In this document: in pieces, positions 9,771-22,417 of the stretch
Layout of the letters: every line of letters begins with the position of its first letter
How positions within the stretch are numbered: the stretch's first letter is position 1
NCBI RefSeq assembly: GCF_030272615.1
Contig: NW_026729269.1
Coordinates: forward strand, 1-64,000
Source of the DNA: Cryptomeria japonica
Taxonomy: Eukaryota > Streptophyta > Pinopsida > Cupressales > Cupressaceae
Direction of reading: 5' to 3'
DNA: 64,000 nucleotides
Notes under the pieces: generated by a model
Seen by the model: the letters and a program-made list of their open reading frames with translations, nothing else
What the model was told of the DNA's origin: nothing
Database searches by the model: none
Translations under genes and position numbers: made by a program

Positions 9771-12479
9771 GGGAGTATGGCTTACACCAATACAGTCGGA
9801 AAAGTAGAAGAAAGAGAAAGATGAAGATGAGAGATATAGAGCAATACCACAAGGAGTATAAGACATCACTAATCTTGAGGAACAAAGCCCCCAATCTTAA
9901 GATCTTAACTCACTCAAACATATATGCAAGAGCATACAAGACCAAAAGAACAAGACCTACCAAAACAAGAAAAAGCACAAATGACACACAAAACCACACA
10001 TCAACTAGTCGAAGAGACCTCGATACCAACATCTCAAACAGCTTACTGAAACACAAAGACCAATGCCATCACATAAACACCAATAATCACATAAAAGAGC
10101 AAAGCTGACATCATCTGGATCAACCATCAATAGTAGAACTATGGGTTCAAGAGAGGAAGGAGAGAGAGGACATGAATACACACTTTTGTGATCCATGAGA
10201 AGAAAGGCTAACAAGAAGAAACCATGGACATCTCACCCCTAGAATTAGGTGATCCTTGGAGAAAAGGGACATAGAAAACTAGCCCTTAGAGATTGTCTAG
10301 GTGATCCAAGTAAGGGAGGAAGGTGAGAACGTCGTTAGTTCCACTCAACCTCATGCGCGTGTGTGTAAGTGAGGTTCGGAGAACCTCATAGGAGTCTATG
10401 CCCGGGTATGCTACAGCATGTATAAGATGTATAGCAAAAATGTCAAGAAAGGCATGGCATCTCACTCTAAGAGACCGTGCTCTGGTTCCGAGAATAATCA
10501 CCTTGTATAAAAGAAAAAGTGGCGGCATCTCTCTCTAAGAGGTTGTGATTTGGTTCCGAGAGTGTCCCACTGTATAGGAGGAAAGAGGCGGCATCTTTCT
10601 ATAAGAGGCTGCCCTCTGGTTTTGAGAATGACCCACTCTACAAGAGAAAAGTGGCAACATCTTTCTCTAAGAGGCTACCCTCTGGTTCCAAGAAATACCC
10701 ACTATACAAGAGAAAAGTGTCGAAATATTTCTCTAAGAGGCTACCCTTTGGTTCCAAGAATGACCCATTGTACAAGAGATGCCATGTGCGAGAGAAATAT
10801 AGTACAAAAGGAGCAGTGCAGGTGCCCCCCCTTTAGATGTCAACATAGTTTTATGTTGATATCTTAAGGAAATTAGAACAAGGATACCTACCTTCAACGC
10901 AAAGAAGATATCCATTATGCAACAATGTCATAAATCCAAGAAAGAGAGGGAATACTCTTAAAGCAAGGGTAAGATAGTTGAAAAGAGATATCTTGATGTA
11001 AGTGTAAAGGAGATCCTTGGAGGAGAAGAGATATTTATTCAAAAGACATCTACCTCCAAGAGGAGTTGTCTTAGACAAATATAACATCTTCTAGAATGAA
11101 GCATAGAAGAGAACCCGAATGCAATCCTTCCTCCTATTGCTAAGTGAAAGGGATTCTTAATAAAGGATGACTCACTTTTATCCTGATGTGGATGGGTGAA
11201 TTTATTATAGATGTACATTACCAAGTGTAAAAGAGGTTGTAGTCAAGGAGTTACAGCTCTTGTATAAGAGAAAACCCTTGAGCGAACAACAACGATTTCA
11301 CACAAGGAAAGACATCAAGTAATGAAAGTCACATCATCCCCAGCATAGGAAAGAGTGGATCCTTAAAGAAAGAAATAAAATGAGAGATCATTGCCCCCCA
11401 AGTGTAGGAACAATGAGAAGAGCTTACACAATCTTCTAGAGAGAGATTAAACATAAGCAAATGCCCAATAAACTTACATGAACATATGGAAGAAAAAACA
11501 TTAGTAAATGTAAAATACATGTCTCAAGAAGTGGTAATCTTCTAAGAGAGGAAAGAAAGAAAATAGCATATTCCTCAAGAGGGATTAGTCATGAGGACAT
11601 ACCACATATGATAAATGCAGCCCCTAAAGGAAATAATGATAAATGAGATAAAAAGGGGTAGAAATGAGTGAAATCATTGCCTCTCAAGTGAGATGAACAA
11701 GGAGAAATATTACACATCTTCTAATGGAGATCGGTTTCAAGCAATATACCTTCCTAATGGAGTGAATCCTCTCAAGGAAGGGTCATGTACTTTACAGGAG
11801 ACCGTTCTATGCTAGGGGCATATCATATTTGTAAATAATCAAAACCATAGAATAGGTACTTTTTCCAATAGAATGAAAGCAAGAGAAGAAGTGTATTACT
11901 CATTAAAGACGCTCCTCTTCAGCAAAGAGTAAAAACCCAAGAACAATTATATGCTCTCATAAGATTAACTCTATGCAAGAAAGGAGATCTAATAATGAAT
12001 AATGCATGAAGAGAAATTAATGGAAAAAAGAAGAAGAAGTGAGCCTCGTTTTCCTACCCCAAATTATTAAAATTGAAACAATACCACCACAAATGATAAA
12101 GAGACCCTAGTTAAGTTGGCTAGTTATGTCATCGGGTGAATAGCAACATGAAAATAAAAGAAGTGCTAAGGCACTATGTTCATGTCAAGGAAGACATCCA
12201 GATCTATTGTAGGAGAAATTCGTGCATGATCATATTGCTTTTGAAAAAAATTCTTAAATGCATGACATTTCCCAAGAGAATGTGAATATGAATCATGAAA
12301 AATTCAATATTTCTCACCTTTCACTTGCTTAAGATTCTTGATTGGATTTCTAGGAGGAAAGGAAATATTCTTATCATATTTTAATCTCCAATAGATTTTT
12401 GTAGCTAGTCTATCAGGATGATAAATGTGTTTTAAGTGATTTTATTGACATGGAAGAGGAGAATAATTAGAAGAAGAAG
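9771..12479 (-). other. Internal non-coding region of the Gypsy-like element
   Basis: Purine-rich, low-complexity sequence built of degenerate repeats around AAGAGAGGAA and CTAAGAGG-type phrases (for example 10850-12000). Open frames here are short and repeat-derived. No pol domains were found in any frame. Confidence 0.5.
10458..10779 (+). repeat. 66-68 bp minisatellite, about 4.8 units
   Basis: Units begin at 10458, 10526, 10592, 10658 and 10724. Each contains CTCTAAGAGGCT, CTGGTTCC(A/G)AGAATGACCCA and a TACAAGAGAAAAGTGG end. Three of four full units are exactly 66 bp, a multiple of three, so all frames stay in register and a repetitive open frame appears (22-residue period). That frame is on the strand opposite to the element's gag remnant and is judged non-genic. 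Confidence 0.8.
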
Positions 12480-13030
12480 GTTTATCATACACAATTATAA
12501 TTTTGCCACTATCGATGCCATCTTGAATAGATTTTTGAAAATCAAGCCAATCATCAGCATTATGATCATTGGTTTGATGAAATGAGAAAAATGGACGTTT
12601 CTAAGAAGAAGCATTCTTGCGGGCTCTTTTGATTTGTTGCTTTTGAAGATAGTTATTAAAATTTTCAAGCCTAAGGAGTTCATCCTTAGAGAGAGGAATT
12701 TCTCTTCGTAGGCCTTCTGTAGTAGCTTGCATAAAAGGGTTTATAGGGATACAGATTCCTTGTTCAAATTTCCCAATTCCTTGTTCTCTAAAACCTTGTT
12801 TTGTTATTATATTAAAGCCACAACTATAAGAATGTTGCAAATGGAAATTTGGCAGAATAAGATCATAAATTTCTTATAAACCAGATGTGTAAGGTGGAAT
12901 GATCGAGGTTTTATAGATGAAGAAGGAATATCATGGGAAAGGATAACCTTCTTTCCTGTGTCAGGCTTATCCTTTTGGGGAGATTTGGGATGAACATCTT
13001 CATCATCTAAAGGTTCATCTTTACTCATTT
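12480..13030 (-). pseudogene. Gag-like relic
   Basis: Three overlapping frame fragments read leftward. MSKDEPLDDEDVHPKSPQKD comes first, then RLENFNNYLQKQQIKRARK, then FHQTNDHNADDWLDFQKSIQ followed by DGIDSGKI. The last segment resembles the region of plant Ty3/Gypsy Gag preceding the protease, where a His-x-His-Asp-Asp-Cys knuckle-like motif is usual; here Trp replaces the Cys. Frameshifts separate the pieces. Assignment rests on pattern memory only. Confidence 0.4.
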
Positions 13031-14216
13031 CTATGCGAGGGGAAAGACCATGAATAACATCATCCTCTCTATATATACTTTGATGTTAAAGATAAGTCCT
13101 AGGAGAATAAGGAGGGTCTAAAGATGTAAGAATGTTGATACTATGATTTTGCCCCCCTTGCTCAAGGGTACGTGTATAAGAAGAGGATGGGTCCATATTG
13201 TTTTCCAATTCTTTCTCTTTTACAAAAAGATCATTGGTTGATATAGTAGCTCTCATCTTATTCCCACAGGATACTCTAGGAGAGGTGCAAGAATTAGGTT
13301 TCTTGGGTTGTGATCTACAAAAGCCTTAAGGTGATTAATACATGAAATGCATTTTGTTAATCTCACCATAATGCAACAAAAATGATACACGAAAGCTTTG
13401 AGATCAAATTGAATAGGAAATGACTTTGAAATCCAAGCAACACAATATGACTAAGTGCTATGAATGAAAACAAGTAACATGAAATGAAGAAAGTCATTAT
13501 CAAACACATGATTATAATAAATATATGTTAAAATTAATGTAATCATATGTGAAATAGCAAATAAATCTGATCCATTGATTGCCATTGAAAGTCTCTTAAT
13601 TAAAATCTTAATTTAATTGAAAAGAAGATCTAAAATTAGGACCTTTTTATGAAAATAAATTTAAGTGTAGAAATTTGAATTTGTATTCGACCTTAAGGGG
13701 TGTAAAAATTGATAAAGTACGCCAATGTTTTGGATTTAAGCAAAAAAATATAGTCAATTCCAACTCCCAAAATTTTGGGAAAAAAGTTAGGGACCGTGTG
13801 CAAAGTGCACTCGGTCTGACCAACTTTTTTTGAAATTTTCAGGGATGATAGAAATTATGATTTTATTGTAGAATCCAAAAAAACTGCCGATTTGGAGATG
13901 TCTAGATCGGTCAAATTAGTAGTCAAAGGTCGAAATAGGAGATTCTTAAAAATTAGTGTTTTGCCTTTTAACCACTTAATTTTCAGAATGAAAAGATAAA
14001 TTTGAATTACAATTTTGAAATAGAAATCAGATCTGAAACAAGCAATTAAAATGCTACACTTCGCAAGCTTAATTTTGTCAAAAAGAAAAATTAGCGTTTT
14101 TTATGCAATTAACTTCTAAATTTTGTAAAAAGATTAAACATGGCAATGAATGTTTGAAATTCAAATTGCAATAATTCAGATCTAACAATAAGAGATCAAA
14201 ATTAGAGTGTAAGACG
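13031..14216. other. Internal region between gag relic and primer-binding site
   Basis: AT-rich leader-like DNA of the - strand element. Contains short stretches such as GGGACCGTGTGCAAAGTGCACTCGG (13789-13815) that resemble the phrase GTTGAAAGTGCACACGG(T/A)CC inside the LTRs (8900, 14583), so LTR-derived sequence may be present. No gene seen. Confidence 0.35.
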
Positions 14217-14231
14217 TCGGGTTCACCAAAA
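14217..14231 (-). other. Primer-binding site
   Basis: On the - strand TTTTGGTGAACCCGACG follows the LTR end directly. TGG at the LTR junction and complementarity to a tRNA 3' end are the expected features; the specific tRNA is not identified. Confidence 0.5.
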
Positions 14232-15432
14232 TGTAAAGTGGAAAATTGGACCCTAGTGACTCCCCACCTAGGAGAGAGAAAGGAAGTCACTAGGATGATT
14301 TTCACTTGGGAGAAACTTTACATTCAAAAGAGGGGCTTGAATCCACTAGATCCAAATCCAAGGGAAACAAGGATATTAATTCCAAGTGGATTGAAAGGGT
14401 TGGAAAGTGATTTGCCCTCTTTTGCAAGTAGATATGTTGACTTGCTGACTATGTAGAAAAGGGAGATAAAATGATTGAAATGAGGAGCTACTTATTTGAG
14501 ATCGTTCTATAGTTTTGGATTTGAGATATTCAAACTGATGTGGATCTGCCCTGCAAATTTGGAAAAAGTCATCGGGATCATGTTGAAAGTGCACACGATC
14601 CTCCGAAAAATCCACGTGCCGAAAAGGGTTTTTTTGTCTTTGTAAAGGGAGTTCAATCCTGCAATTACAGCTGTGCACCTGCAATTTACACACAAAAAAG
14701 AAGGGAATATGGATTGTGGATAGGGGTTTGCCTCAGTCAAACCTCGGTTGAGGAATCAACCTTGAAAGAAAGTAATTGCAAATTCTTAAATGTAAATAAT
14801 GGAAATGTATACCTTGTAGATCTGCAATTGATGATGATGATTGATTTCCTTCTTGAATGTAATCACAAATGTTGTATGAAATGGCATGTAACATGAAAAA
14901 ACCCTAACACACATATGCTTCCAAATGAATGTTGTAATGTTGCTCCAATGGATGAATGCAGAAAACACATAAAGAAGATATCTTGGTGGATGCTTGAAGA
15001 CTTGAATGCTTGATGAAGACCTTTTGCTTGAATTTCTCATATTATCCTTATCTTGCCCATGTATCGCGATCGTCCTCCGTCTCTATCGAATGAGGGAATT
15101 GAATCTACTTTTATACATGCCCAAGAGGATTACTTTTCATCCATCGAAGGCGGACAAAGGAAGATTGCAATCCCTGAAGAATGAAATTATGCAAAAGGGG
15201 CCGAATGGACCCATCTTTGGGTCTCCCTAAGAGGGAGGAAAGGGGTGCCACACCCTTGTCGTACCCTATCTTGGGGCTCGTACGGGGTCTTAAGGTAGCA
15301 TAAGGGTCACAATAGGAAGAGACTCGAGATGAAAGTGTAGAAAGAGGTCTTAGTCGAGAGAGAAGTGTAGTCGCTTAAGTGAGGACCTCAAATGTGTTCA
15401 AAATTACGGGGGTCAAAATTTTAGGACACACA
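14232..15432 (-). repeat. LTR (5' LTR of the - strand element)
   Basis: Direct repeat of 8550-9752. Its outer edge is GGACACACACA, where TACA of the partner LTR has become part of a CA run (15425-15441). Confidence 0.8.
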
Positions 15433-15995
15433 CACACACACGATGATAGAGAGCATGTAGAAGTGAGAAGAAGTCACCCTTCTTTGATCCTTGTGCCTCC
15501 TCCCTCCTTTTTAGCTACCTTGGTTTGCTTCTTGGACATCTTCTCACTTATGCATGCTCTCTATTATCTTGATGATGGATCATGGAGTGTGATCCAAAAC
15601 GTTGATGCAAAAAATTCACACACAATGTAATCCAGAAATAGTCAAGATTAATATCTCATGGATTGTGGAAGCTTGATGTCTGTTATCACTTCTAAGTTTG
15701 TTGATTATTTTAAATATGAAAAAAAGGTTCATGTGAAACTAAAAAAAATTAATATATCATTAACCTTAGGATATAAATATATATTTGGATGACCTTTTCT
15801 AAAATCAAACAAATATTAACTTATTTTACATCTTATCCTTGATCAACAGTTAGCAAAGTTGTCGATGATTACAAAAGAAATTCAAAATTAACAATTAAAT
15901 AAAGATAATAATTACAAACCATAAAGAAAATATTTGGAAAATGATGAAAGAAAGGAATAAATGAACGATTCCACTAATAAATAGCACGTGTAGGT
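15433..15995. other. Unannotated region after LTR element
   Basis: About 560 bp of mixed, increasingly AT-rich sequence. No gene or repeat recognised apart from the short CA run at its left edge. Confidence 0.35.
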
Positions 15996-16004
15996 TTGCC
16001 AGTT

Positions 16005-16649
<645 letters not shown>

Positions 16650-17200
16650 CCACAACCTTAGCCACTGATCAAGATTATGAGACAGATTATTTATATCATG
16701 CAAATCAATTTTTGCATACTCCATGGACTTCTTTAAGTTGCCTCGAGGTTGAGTTTATAGGCCCTTCTCATCAATACCCTGTTTACCCTTATCAACATTA
16801 TCCGGATCAATATAAGTATTATTCTAGAAGACTTTGGAACTTGGAACTTCTGTAATTTTTCATCCATCACCTTTATGTTGTTCACAATGGTGTGAGTGGT
16901 TTTATAACTCATATTGACTACATTAATAAGATTATCATTAATATTCTTCATCTTAGCCTCGAGCACTCCAATACATTCCTCGTAATTAGTTTTTAAGATG
17001 TTGACATCTTTGGCAATTTTTATCAAAATCACCAATATTTTCTTCTCATCCTCCTCAGGCTCGGAAATACCATCTCTTTATCAAGTGCTTCAATTTTTCT
17101 CTTCATGGAACAAATGTTAATATTGATACGATTAATTTCTAAAAACAACCATTTAGACATTCTCAATTGGTCAATAGTTGCATCCCTAACAACACCAAAT
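16650..17200 (-). pseudogene. Degenerate coding-like fragment, unrecognised
   Basis: The - strand reads coherent peptide in pieces: IDQLRMSKWLFLEINRININ and CSMKRKIEALDKEM (near 17060-17180), then after a frame change ILKTNYEECIGVLEAKMKNI and downstream Asn/Val-rich sequence (16733-17035). Heptad-like spacing suggests a coiled coil. It could be part of a retroelement gag or coat-like protein; I do not recognise it. Frameshifts and stops make it a relic. Confidence 0.25.
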
Positions 17201-17819
17201 AGGTCCTTTACATTATTGTTACGATATATTGATGTAATGTTATAACCTTATGTAATATTTTTAGAAAGAGCACAAATTTACATTTAGTCTGTGAAATCAA
17301 TAATTTAAGCATTTATCCAATACTTATTCACAAATACCCAATAGTCACGCAAAAAATGTTCTAATGGTCATACTCAAATAAACCAATTATGAAACAAACA
17401 AATTAAAACTGACAACTAAAAATACTTGTGAAATTTATTAATAAACTTTTAATTACCATTTTTAAAATTTTTAAAAATTAAAAAATAATAAAAAATAAAT
17501 TTTCTATTTGAAAACATCATAACTAACTTCGTGCATCCACAGATTATTAAAAACATCATTACAATATTAATAATAATAATAATAATAATAAAACAATAGC
17601 TATCCTCTGCAATGCAATCTAATCTCTGGATACGGTGGGGCCCCCGCATTTGCATTTTTTTGCTTCTGCCGTGTTTTATTGGGCTTGCCGTTGCCGCCGT
17701 TTTCTCCCTGGTTGCCGGTGTTCTTAATTTTTTTTATATTTTAATATCTTTTAAATTATATATATATTATTTTTTTTATTTTTAATATATTCAATTAATA
17801 AATCAGTAGTCTTTTAACA
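17201..17819. other. AT-rich spacer with (AAT)n
   Basis: Contains an AAT trinucleotide run (about 17564-17590) and a short GC-rich patch (17632-17725, CGTTGCCGCCGTTTTC and similar). No gene recognised. Confidence 0.4.
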
Positions 17820-18620
17820 TAGCAAAAAGAAAACTTAACAATCTATATAAAATTATAACACTAACATTGACACAAATTCTAACACTAGCATATATAACTT
17901 TAATACATTATAAAAATTTAACACTAGATCTAATTTTAAGTTTAGTGTATATATCTTTAATAATTTTATATAACATTCTAACACCAATCATAATTTTATC
18001 CCAATTGCAACCCTAAGCCTAACTCTAGCACTATTTATAAATCACCTTTACCTTAACCTTAACCTTGACCCCAACTTTAAAATTAACACTAATTCTAACT
18101 CTAATAAACAGACCATAACTTGGCACTAATGCTATTTCTAACCCCAACCATAACTCTAAATCTATCTCTAACCCTATCCCTAATTCTAAAACTACCACTA
18201 ATTATAATTGGACCCTAAACCTAAACCTAATTCTATATTTAATTGTAAATTTAATTGTAAAATTAACACTTTCTAATTGTAGCCCTAACCCTAACCCTTA
18301 CCCTAAACTTATACCTATCTTATCACTAATTGTAACTCTATCCCAATAATAACTCCAACTCTAACCTTAACCATAACACCATTTCTAATCCCAACATAAC
18401 TCTAACTCTATCTCTAACACTAATATTTATTTAATTGAGAAACAACTTTTGATCTATTGTATGGATTGTGGAAATCTCTTATCATTAACTAACACTAATC
18501 CTAACTCTAGTCCTAATTATAATCCTCATGATAATTGCAAATAATTATATTTAACAAAATTGTTCATACTAACCCTAATTCTAACCCTAGCATTAACCCT
18601 AATCTTAATTGTAAAGGTAA
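17820..18620. repeat. Degenerate telomere-like tract, C-rich strand
   Basis: Dense irregular copies of CCCTAA, CCTTAA and CTCTAAC variants; the purest patch, CCCTAACCCTAACCCTTACC, is near 18283-18305. The plant telomere unit on this strand is CCCTAAA, and most units here are diverged. Interpreted as interstitial telomere-like repeat, not a chromosome end, because unrelated sequence continues on both sides. Confidence 0.75.
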
Positions 18621-19089
18621 CACTTACTAATAATAATTAATCAATTATCAACTCAATATAAATTATTAGTATTGGAAAATAAAATAATTTAAATTATTTT
18701 TTAGTAATAATTATAAATTAATTTATTATATAAATAAATAATAATATATCAATATTATTACTTGTTTTAATATTAATATATTAAAAAAAGAAAAGAAATA
18801 TAATATAAATAAAATATATTAAAAAATAAAAAATATAATATAATTAAACTACAGTTAAAAAACTATATATATTAAAAAAAAATCTTTAAAAATTATTAAA
18901 AATATAATTTAAAAGAAGGGGAATGGGCCTCGTAGCCCTCGTTGAGGCCCATTCCCATTTTTTTAATTATATATAATATAATAATTAATTTAAATAATAT
19001 AATATTATAATTAATTAAAATAAATAATATAATTAAAATAAATCATTTAAAATAAAAATGTTAAATTATTTTATAATTGAAAATAGTAA
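18621..19089. other. AT-rich core between telomere-like tracts
   Basis: Almost pure A/T sequence except for the GC-rich hairpin at 18919-18956. Confidence 0.6.
18919..18956. other. 13 bp perfect hairpin
   Basis: GGGAATGGGCCTC (18919-18931) and its exact reverse complement (18944-18956) are separated by a 12-base loop. It is the only GC-rich point in about 450 bp of A/T and sits between two telomere-like tracts of opposite strand sense. Confidence 0.85.
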
Positions 19090-19950
19090 ATATAATTTAG
19101 TAATGGTTATCATTGAGTTGGGTTTATTATTCAATTTTGTTTAGGGTTATTTTAGCATTCAATTATGTTTAAGTATGTTTAAGGTTATTAGGGTTACTAT
19201 TTGATTTAGGTTACAATTTGGTTGTGTTAGTATTCCATTCTTTTAGTATTAAATTATCTTAAAGATTAATGTTCAATTTGATTTAAAGTTTACTTATGTA
19301 AAAAATTAGCATTCAATTATGTGTATCATGTGTAGTGTTAGGCTTACAGTTCAATTCATCTTAGTAGGAGGGTTAAATTTTGTTAAGGATTAGGGTTATA
19401 ATACAATTTGGTTTAATGTTTAGGTAGGTTTAGGGATAGGGTTTAACATGCTTTAGGGTTATGGTTGATTTTGATATAGTGTTAGGTTAAGGGTTCAATT
19501 TGGTTTTGTATTAGTGTTTAATTTGGTGTCGTCTTAAATTAGGTTGAAGTTTGGCATTGCATTTCAATTTAATGTTTAATTATTTTAAAAGTGAATATTC
19601 AATTATGTATATTGTTATTTTACAATTCAATTTGGTTAAGTATTAGGGTTAAATTTGGTCAAGGGTTAAGATTAATGTCCAATTTGGTTTAGTGTTTAGT
19701 TAGGTTTGGGATAGGGTTTAATATGACTTAGGATAATGATTCAATTTGATTAAGTGTTTGGTAGAGGGTTAAATTTTAATTATAGTTTATGGATAGGGTT
19801 TAATATGATTTATGTTTAATTTTTTCTTACAGTTTAGTGGCATCTTAAGGTTGGATATTTGTTTTAGTGATAGGATTCGTGTTTAATTTTGTTTAATGTT
19901 AAATTAGATTAAAGGGTAGGTTTCAATCTGGTTTTGGTTTAATTTTAATA
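19090..19950. repeat. Degenerate telomere-like tract, G-rich strand
   Basis: Many copies of GGGTTA, TTTAGGGTTA and TTTGGTTTAGTG-type phrases, i.e. the opposite strand sense to 17820-18620. More diverged than the C-rich tract; a longer unit around CAATTTGGTTTAGTGTT recurs (for example 19400, 19680, 19740). Confidence 0.65.
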
Positions 19951-20829
19951 TAAGGAGTTAAATAATTTAACTCTATTTTTAATTAATCAACTTTTTTGAA
20001 CCTTGTGCTTTGAAAATCATTGTATTTATTATTATTAAATTAATAAATTGATTACAAATAGAATGCACAAAACATTTGTAGATTAATACTATCAAAATAA
20101 ATTACAAAAATTATAAATAACTTAATTTTATTATTATAAATAGAAAATTTAGAGATTACATTAAATTAATAATTAAAGAAATAAAATAATATAATTTAAA
20201 ATAAAAGCTTAGTAGTTATAAAATACTATAAAAATATAATTCGGAGAATGGGGAGTTTCAATCTTGCTGAAGGCATCCCAGAGGAGAATGGGGAGTTGCG
20301 GGTGAGACACTCATGAATTCAATTCCTTCGCCGTTGTGAGGAAGTCTGAGTTTGTTTTAAAGAAGACGTGAAGCAAGGATGGGAAGGGTTGACAATGTTT
20401 TTCTAGATTATGGATATCGAAGATGTAATTCGAAAGGAGGGTGGGGATGTGAGATTGGCAGAGAAGATGACATACAGGAGGTCGATTACGCTAAAATTAT
20501 TAGCAGAATTGCCAAGACAGGGTGTAGTGGGTGGTGCTGCAGGTGGGAGCGATGTTGAGACAGAAAGACCAGCTTCACGAGGGTTAGTGGCCGAAAATGC
20601 AGAAGCAAGAACTGGAGATTCGCACGCCTCTGTGGGAAGATGAGGATTTCACTAAATCAGGGTACCTCTGGGCACATCTTTTTGTTTAGATGTTTCTTTT
20701 TTAGTTGATAAACTTAAAACTTTATTTTCTTTTAAACGATAAACTCTTCGACCAACTTTTGGCATGACGTATTTTGAATTTCTGTTACGGATGATGTGGG
20801 GGTGGGGTAGGGTCTGAGCAGTATACATT
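19951..20829. other. Spacer with short unsupported open frame
   Basis: AT-rich to 20230, then mixed composition. GAGAATGGGGAGTT occurs twice (20244 and 20284, 40 bp apart). A 77-codon open frame at 20410-20643 (+) has no recognisable domain, homologous copy or clear splice partners, and is not called as a gene. Confidence 0.35.
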
Positions 20830-21589
20830 TTGGAAAATCATTGTTTTAGACAGTAGGACTGGATGGTGGTTGGGGATGGTTTGGGGGAGTGGTTTCTTTT
20901 TTGGAAGTAAAACAATCAATAAGAAAATCACAAAAATGAATACCATAACACAAAGAATTATACGTGGAAAACCTCAAAGAGTAAAAATCACGATGGGACT
21001 TGTGACTCACAATATCAATCCACTGGCCATATGAAAAGATATCAAAAAATATGGGGGCCTGCACTTGCAGGAAGGCTTACAACCTAGAGCACACTTCTCA
21101 TCACAAAGGAGTCTCACTAACTACAATCACTTTGAATAAGAAAACATAAAACTAAACTCATATAATGCATCTTTTATGCCTGATAGAGTTCCGGTTCAAG
21201 CTTTGATTGTTCCATTTCTAAAACCCTAAACCCTTACTGGAATAACCTCTTACATAATCTTCGCATTACAAGATTCCTCTCATTACAAAATATCACTCTC
21301 ATATCCCTCAACACATTTCATACATCTCACAAAATGATCTAATCAACTGACCTATATACCCTTACAATCTTTCATGCCTCATTTCGGCTTACATAGATAA
21401 TTACAAAATGAATATACATGTCGGCTCATTACATATTTACATGAATATCAAAATCAATTGTTGATTGCCAGATCTCCCAAATGATGTCGGCCTCCAATAC
21501 CGATAACCTGATGAAGTCATGTCGGCCTCCAATGCCAGTACCCAAAGAATCCTTCCTACCGATGAAGATACATGTCGGTACTAGTGCCG
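20830..21589 (+). repeat. Probable decayed LTR or leader of a Copia-type element
   Basis: Contains the phrase TACGTGGAAAACCTC and AAAAATCACGATGGGA (about 20960-20998), a signature I associate with transcribed parts of plant Copia LTRs. Later it carries a repeated ATGTCGGCCTCCAAT(A/G)CC motif (21483, 21519). No clear termini. It lies directly upstream of the Copia pol remnant, but the internal order is not normal. Confidence 0.3.
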
Positions 21590-22011
21590 GTGTCGGTGAA
21601 GTGTTTACAACTAAAAAACCAAACCAAGGACAAGTAAAAAAGAAAACATGTGTATCACAGTAAACAATAGAGGAAGAGTATGTTGCAGCATCAATGAATT
21701 TCAAGAAGGCAATCTAGATGGGACATGTGTTAGAAGGTTTTAAACTTAATATGTCTGAACCGGTGACAATTTATTGTGACAATACAAGTACAATTAATAT
21801 TTCAAAAAATCTTGTATTACACCAAAGAAATAAACACATAGAATTGAAATATCACTTTCTAAGGGAGAGTGTATAGGAAAAACAAGTCAGAATGGAGTAT
21901 GTGACAAGCAAAGAGCAGCTAGCAGACATTTTCACAAAACCATTGCCGAAGACTATCTTTGAGTACCTCAGAGGTAAATTAGGGGTCAGACCCCTACACA
22001 AGAAAAACTAG
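21590..22011 (+). pseudogene. Copia (Ty1) pol 3' end: RNase H domain remnant
   Basis: The frame reads KKKTCVSQ, stop, TIEEEYVAASMNFKKAI, stop, MGHVLEGFKLNMSEPVTIYC, DNTSTINISKN, HIELKYHFLRESV, stop, and EYVTSKEQLADIFTKPLPK ending at 22009-22011. EEEYVAAS, the catalytic-type CDNTS and the terminal ADIFTKPLP with LRGKLGV are hallmark motifs of the Ty1/Copia RNase H C-terminus. Three internal stops make it dead. Upstream RT, integrase and gag are absent, so only about 140 residues remain. Confidence 0.85.
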
Positions 22012-22417
22012 GATACAGGAGATGCAGCAATCAAGTATTCTTATTGAAAAAATTTCACTATGGATTGATGAAATGATGGCTACTCCGTAGGGGGGAGTAG
22101 CTTAGATGAGATTTGCAGAGATGTTGAAGACAACAACAACAGATTTGATGACCGATGATGCATATGCACCTTTGGAATTGTTGTCAAAGGGGGGGGAATA
22201 AGATATTTGATTAGGGAGAAGAAATATATTATCCTAAGGAGGAGAAGATGTGTAACGAAAAGGGGGAGAAGAAATGAAGATTTAGTTCCAGGGGGAGAAG
22301 AGAAGAACCGACAAAAGAGTGAAGTGTAACAAAGAAGTTCTAAAACTGAGCAGCATGATTTTAGTTGAATATGGTGGTGTTTATGTTGGTGTTGCCATCA
22401 ATGCCAAAGGGGGAGAA
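22012..22417 (+). other. Copia 3' non-coding region with repeated polypurine tracts
   Basis: Several GGGGGAGAA-type purine runs (about 22089, 22188, 22260, 22291, 22406). The last, CAAAGGGGGAGAA, abuts the LTR start TGTTGGCATG and is the likely functional polypurine tract. Such repeated tracts are usual in plant Copia 3' ends. Confidence 0.65.

Larger units (their letters stand above)
8550..15432 (-). mobile_element. Gypsy-like non-autonomous LTR retrotransposon
   Basis: Two direct LTRs of about 1.2 kb flank 4.5 kb of internal DNA. Polarity is - strand. Next to the right-hand LTR the - strand reads TTTTGGTGAACCCGACGTC, a primer-binding-site-like sequence, and next to the left LTR it reads AAAGTGGGGGCTAAA, a polypurine tract. 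The LTR starts TGTAGTGTCC and ends TTTACA in element orientation. The interior has only a gag-like relic and repeats, with no pol, so the element would need enzymes supplied in trans. The right edge runs into a CA microsatellite, which hides any target-site duplication. Confidence 0.75.

Noticed and set aside
10550-10867. 105-codon open frame with a 22-residue repeat
   Set aside because: It exists because the minisatellite unit is a multiple of three; it opposes the element's gag strand and has no recognisable domain.
17820-18620. A true chromosome end
   Set aside because: Repeats are degenerate, followed by opposite-sense repeats and ordinary sequence, so this is interstitial.
20410-20643. 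77-codon open frame as a possible gene
   Set aside because: No domain, no homologous copy and no convincing splice context; kept only as a note in the spacer entry.
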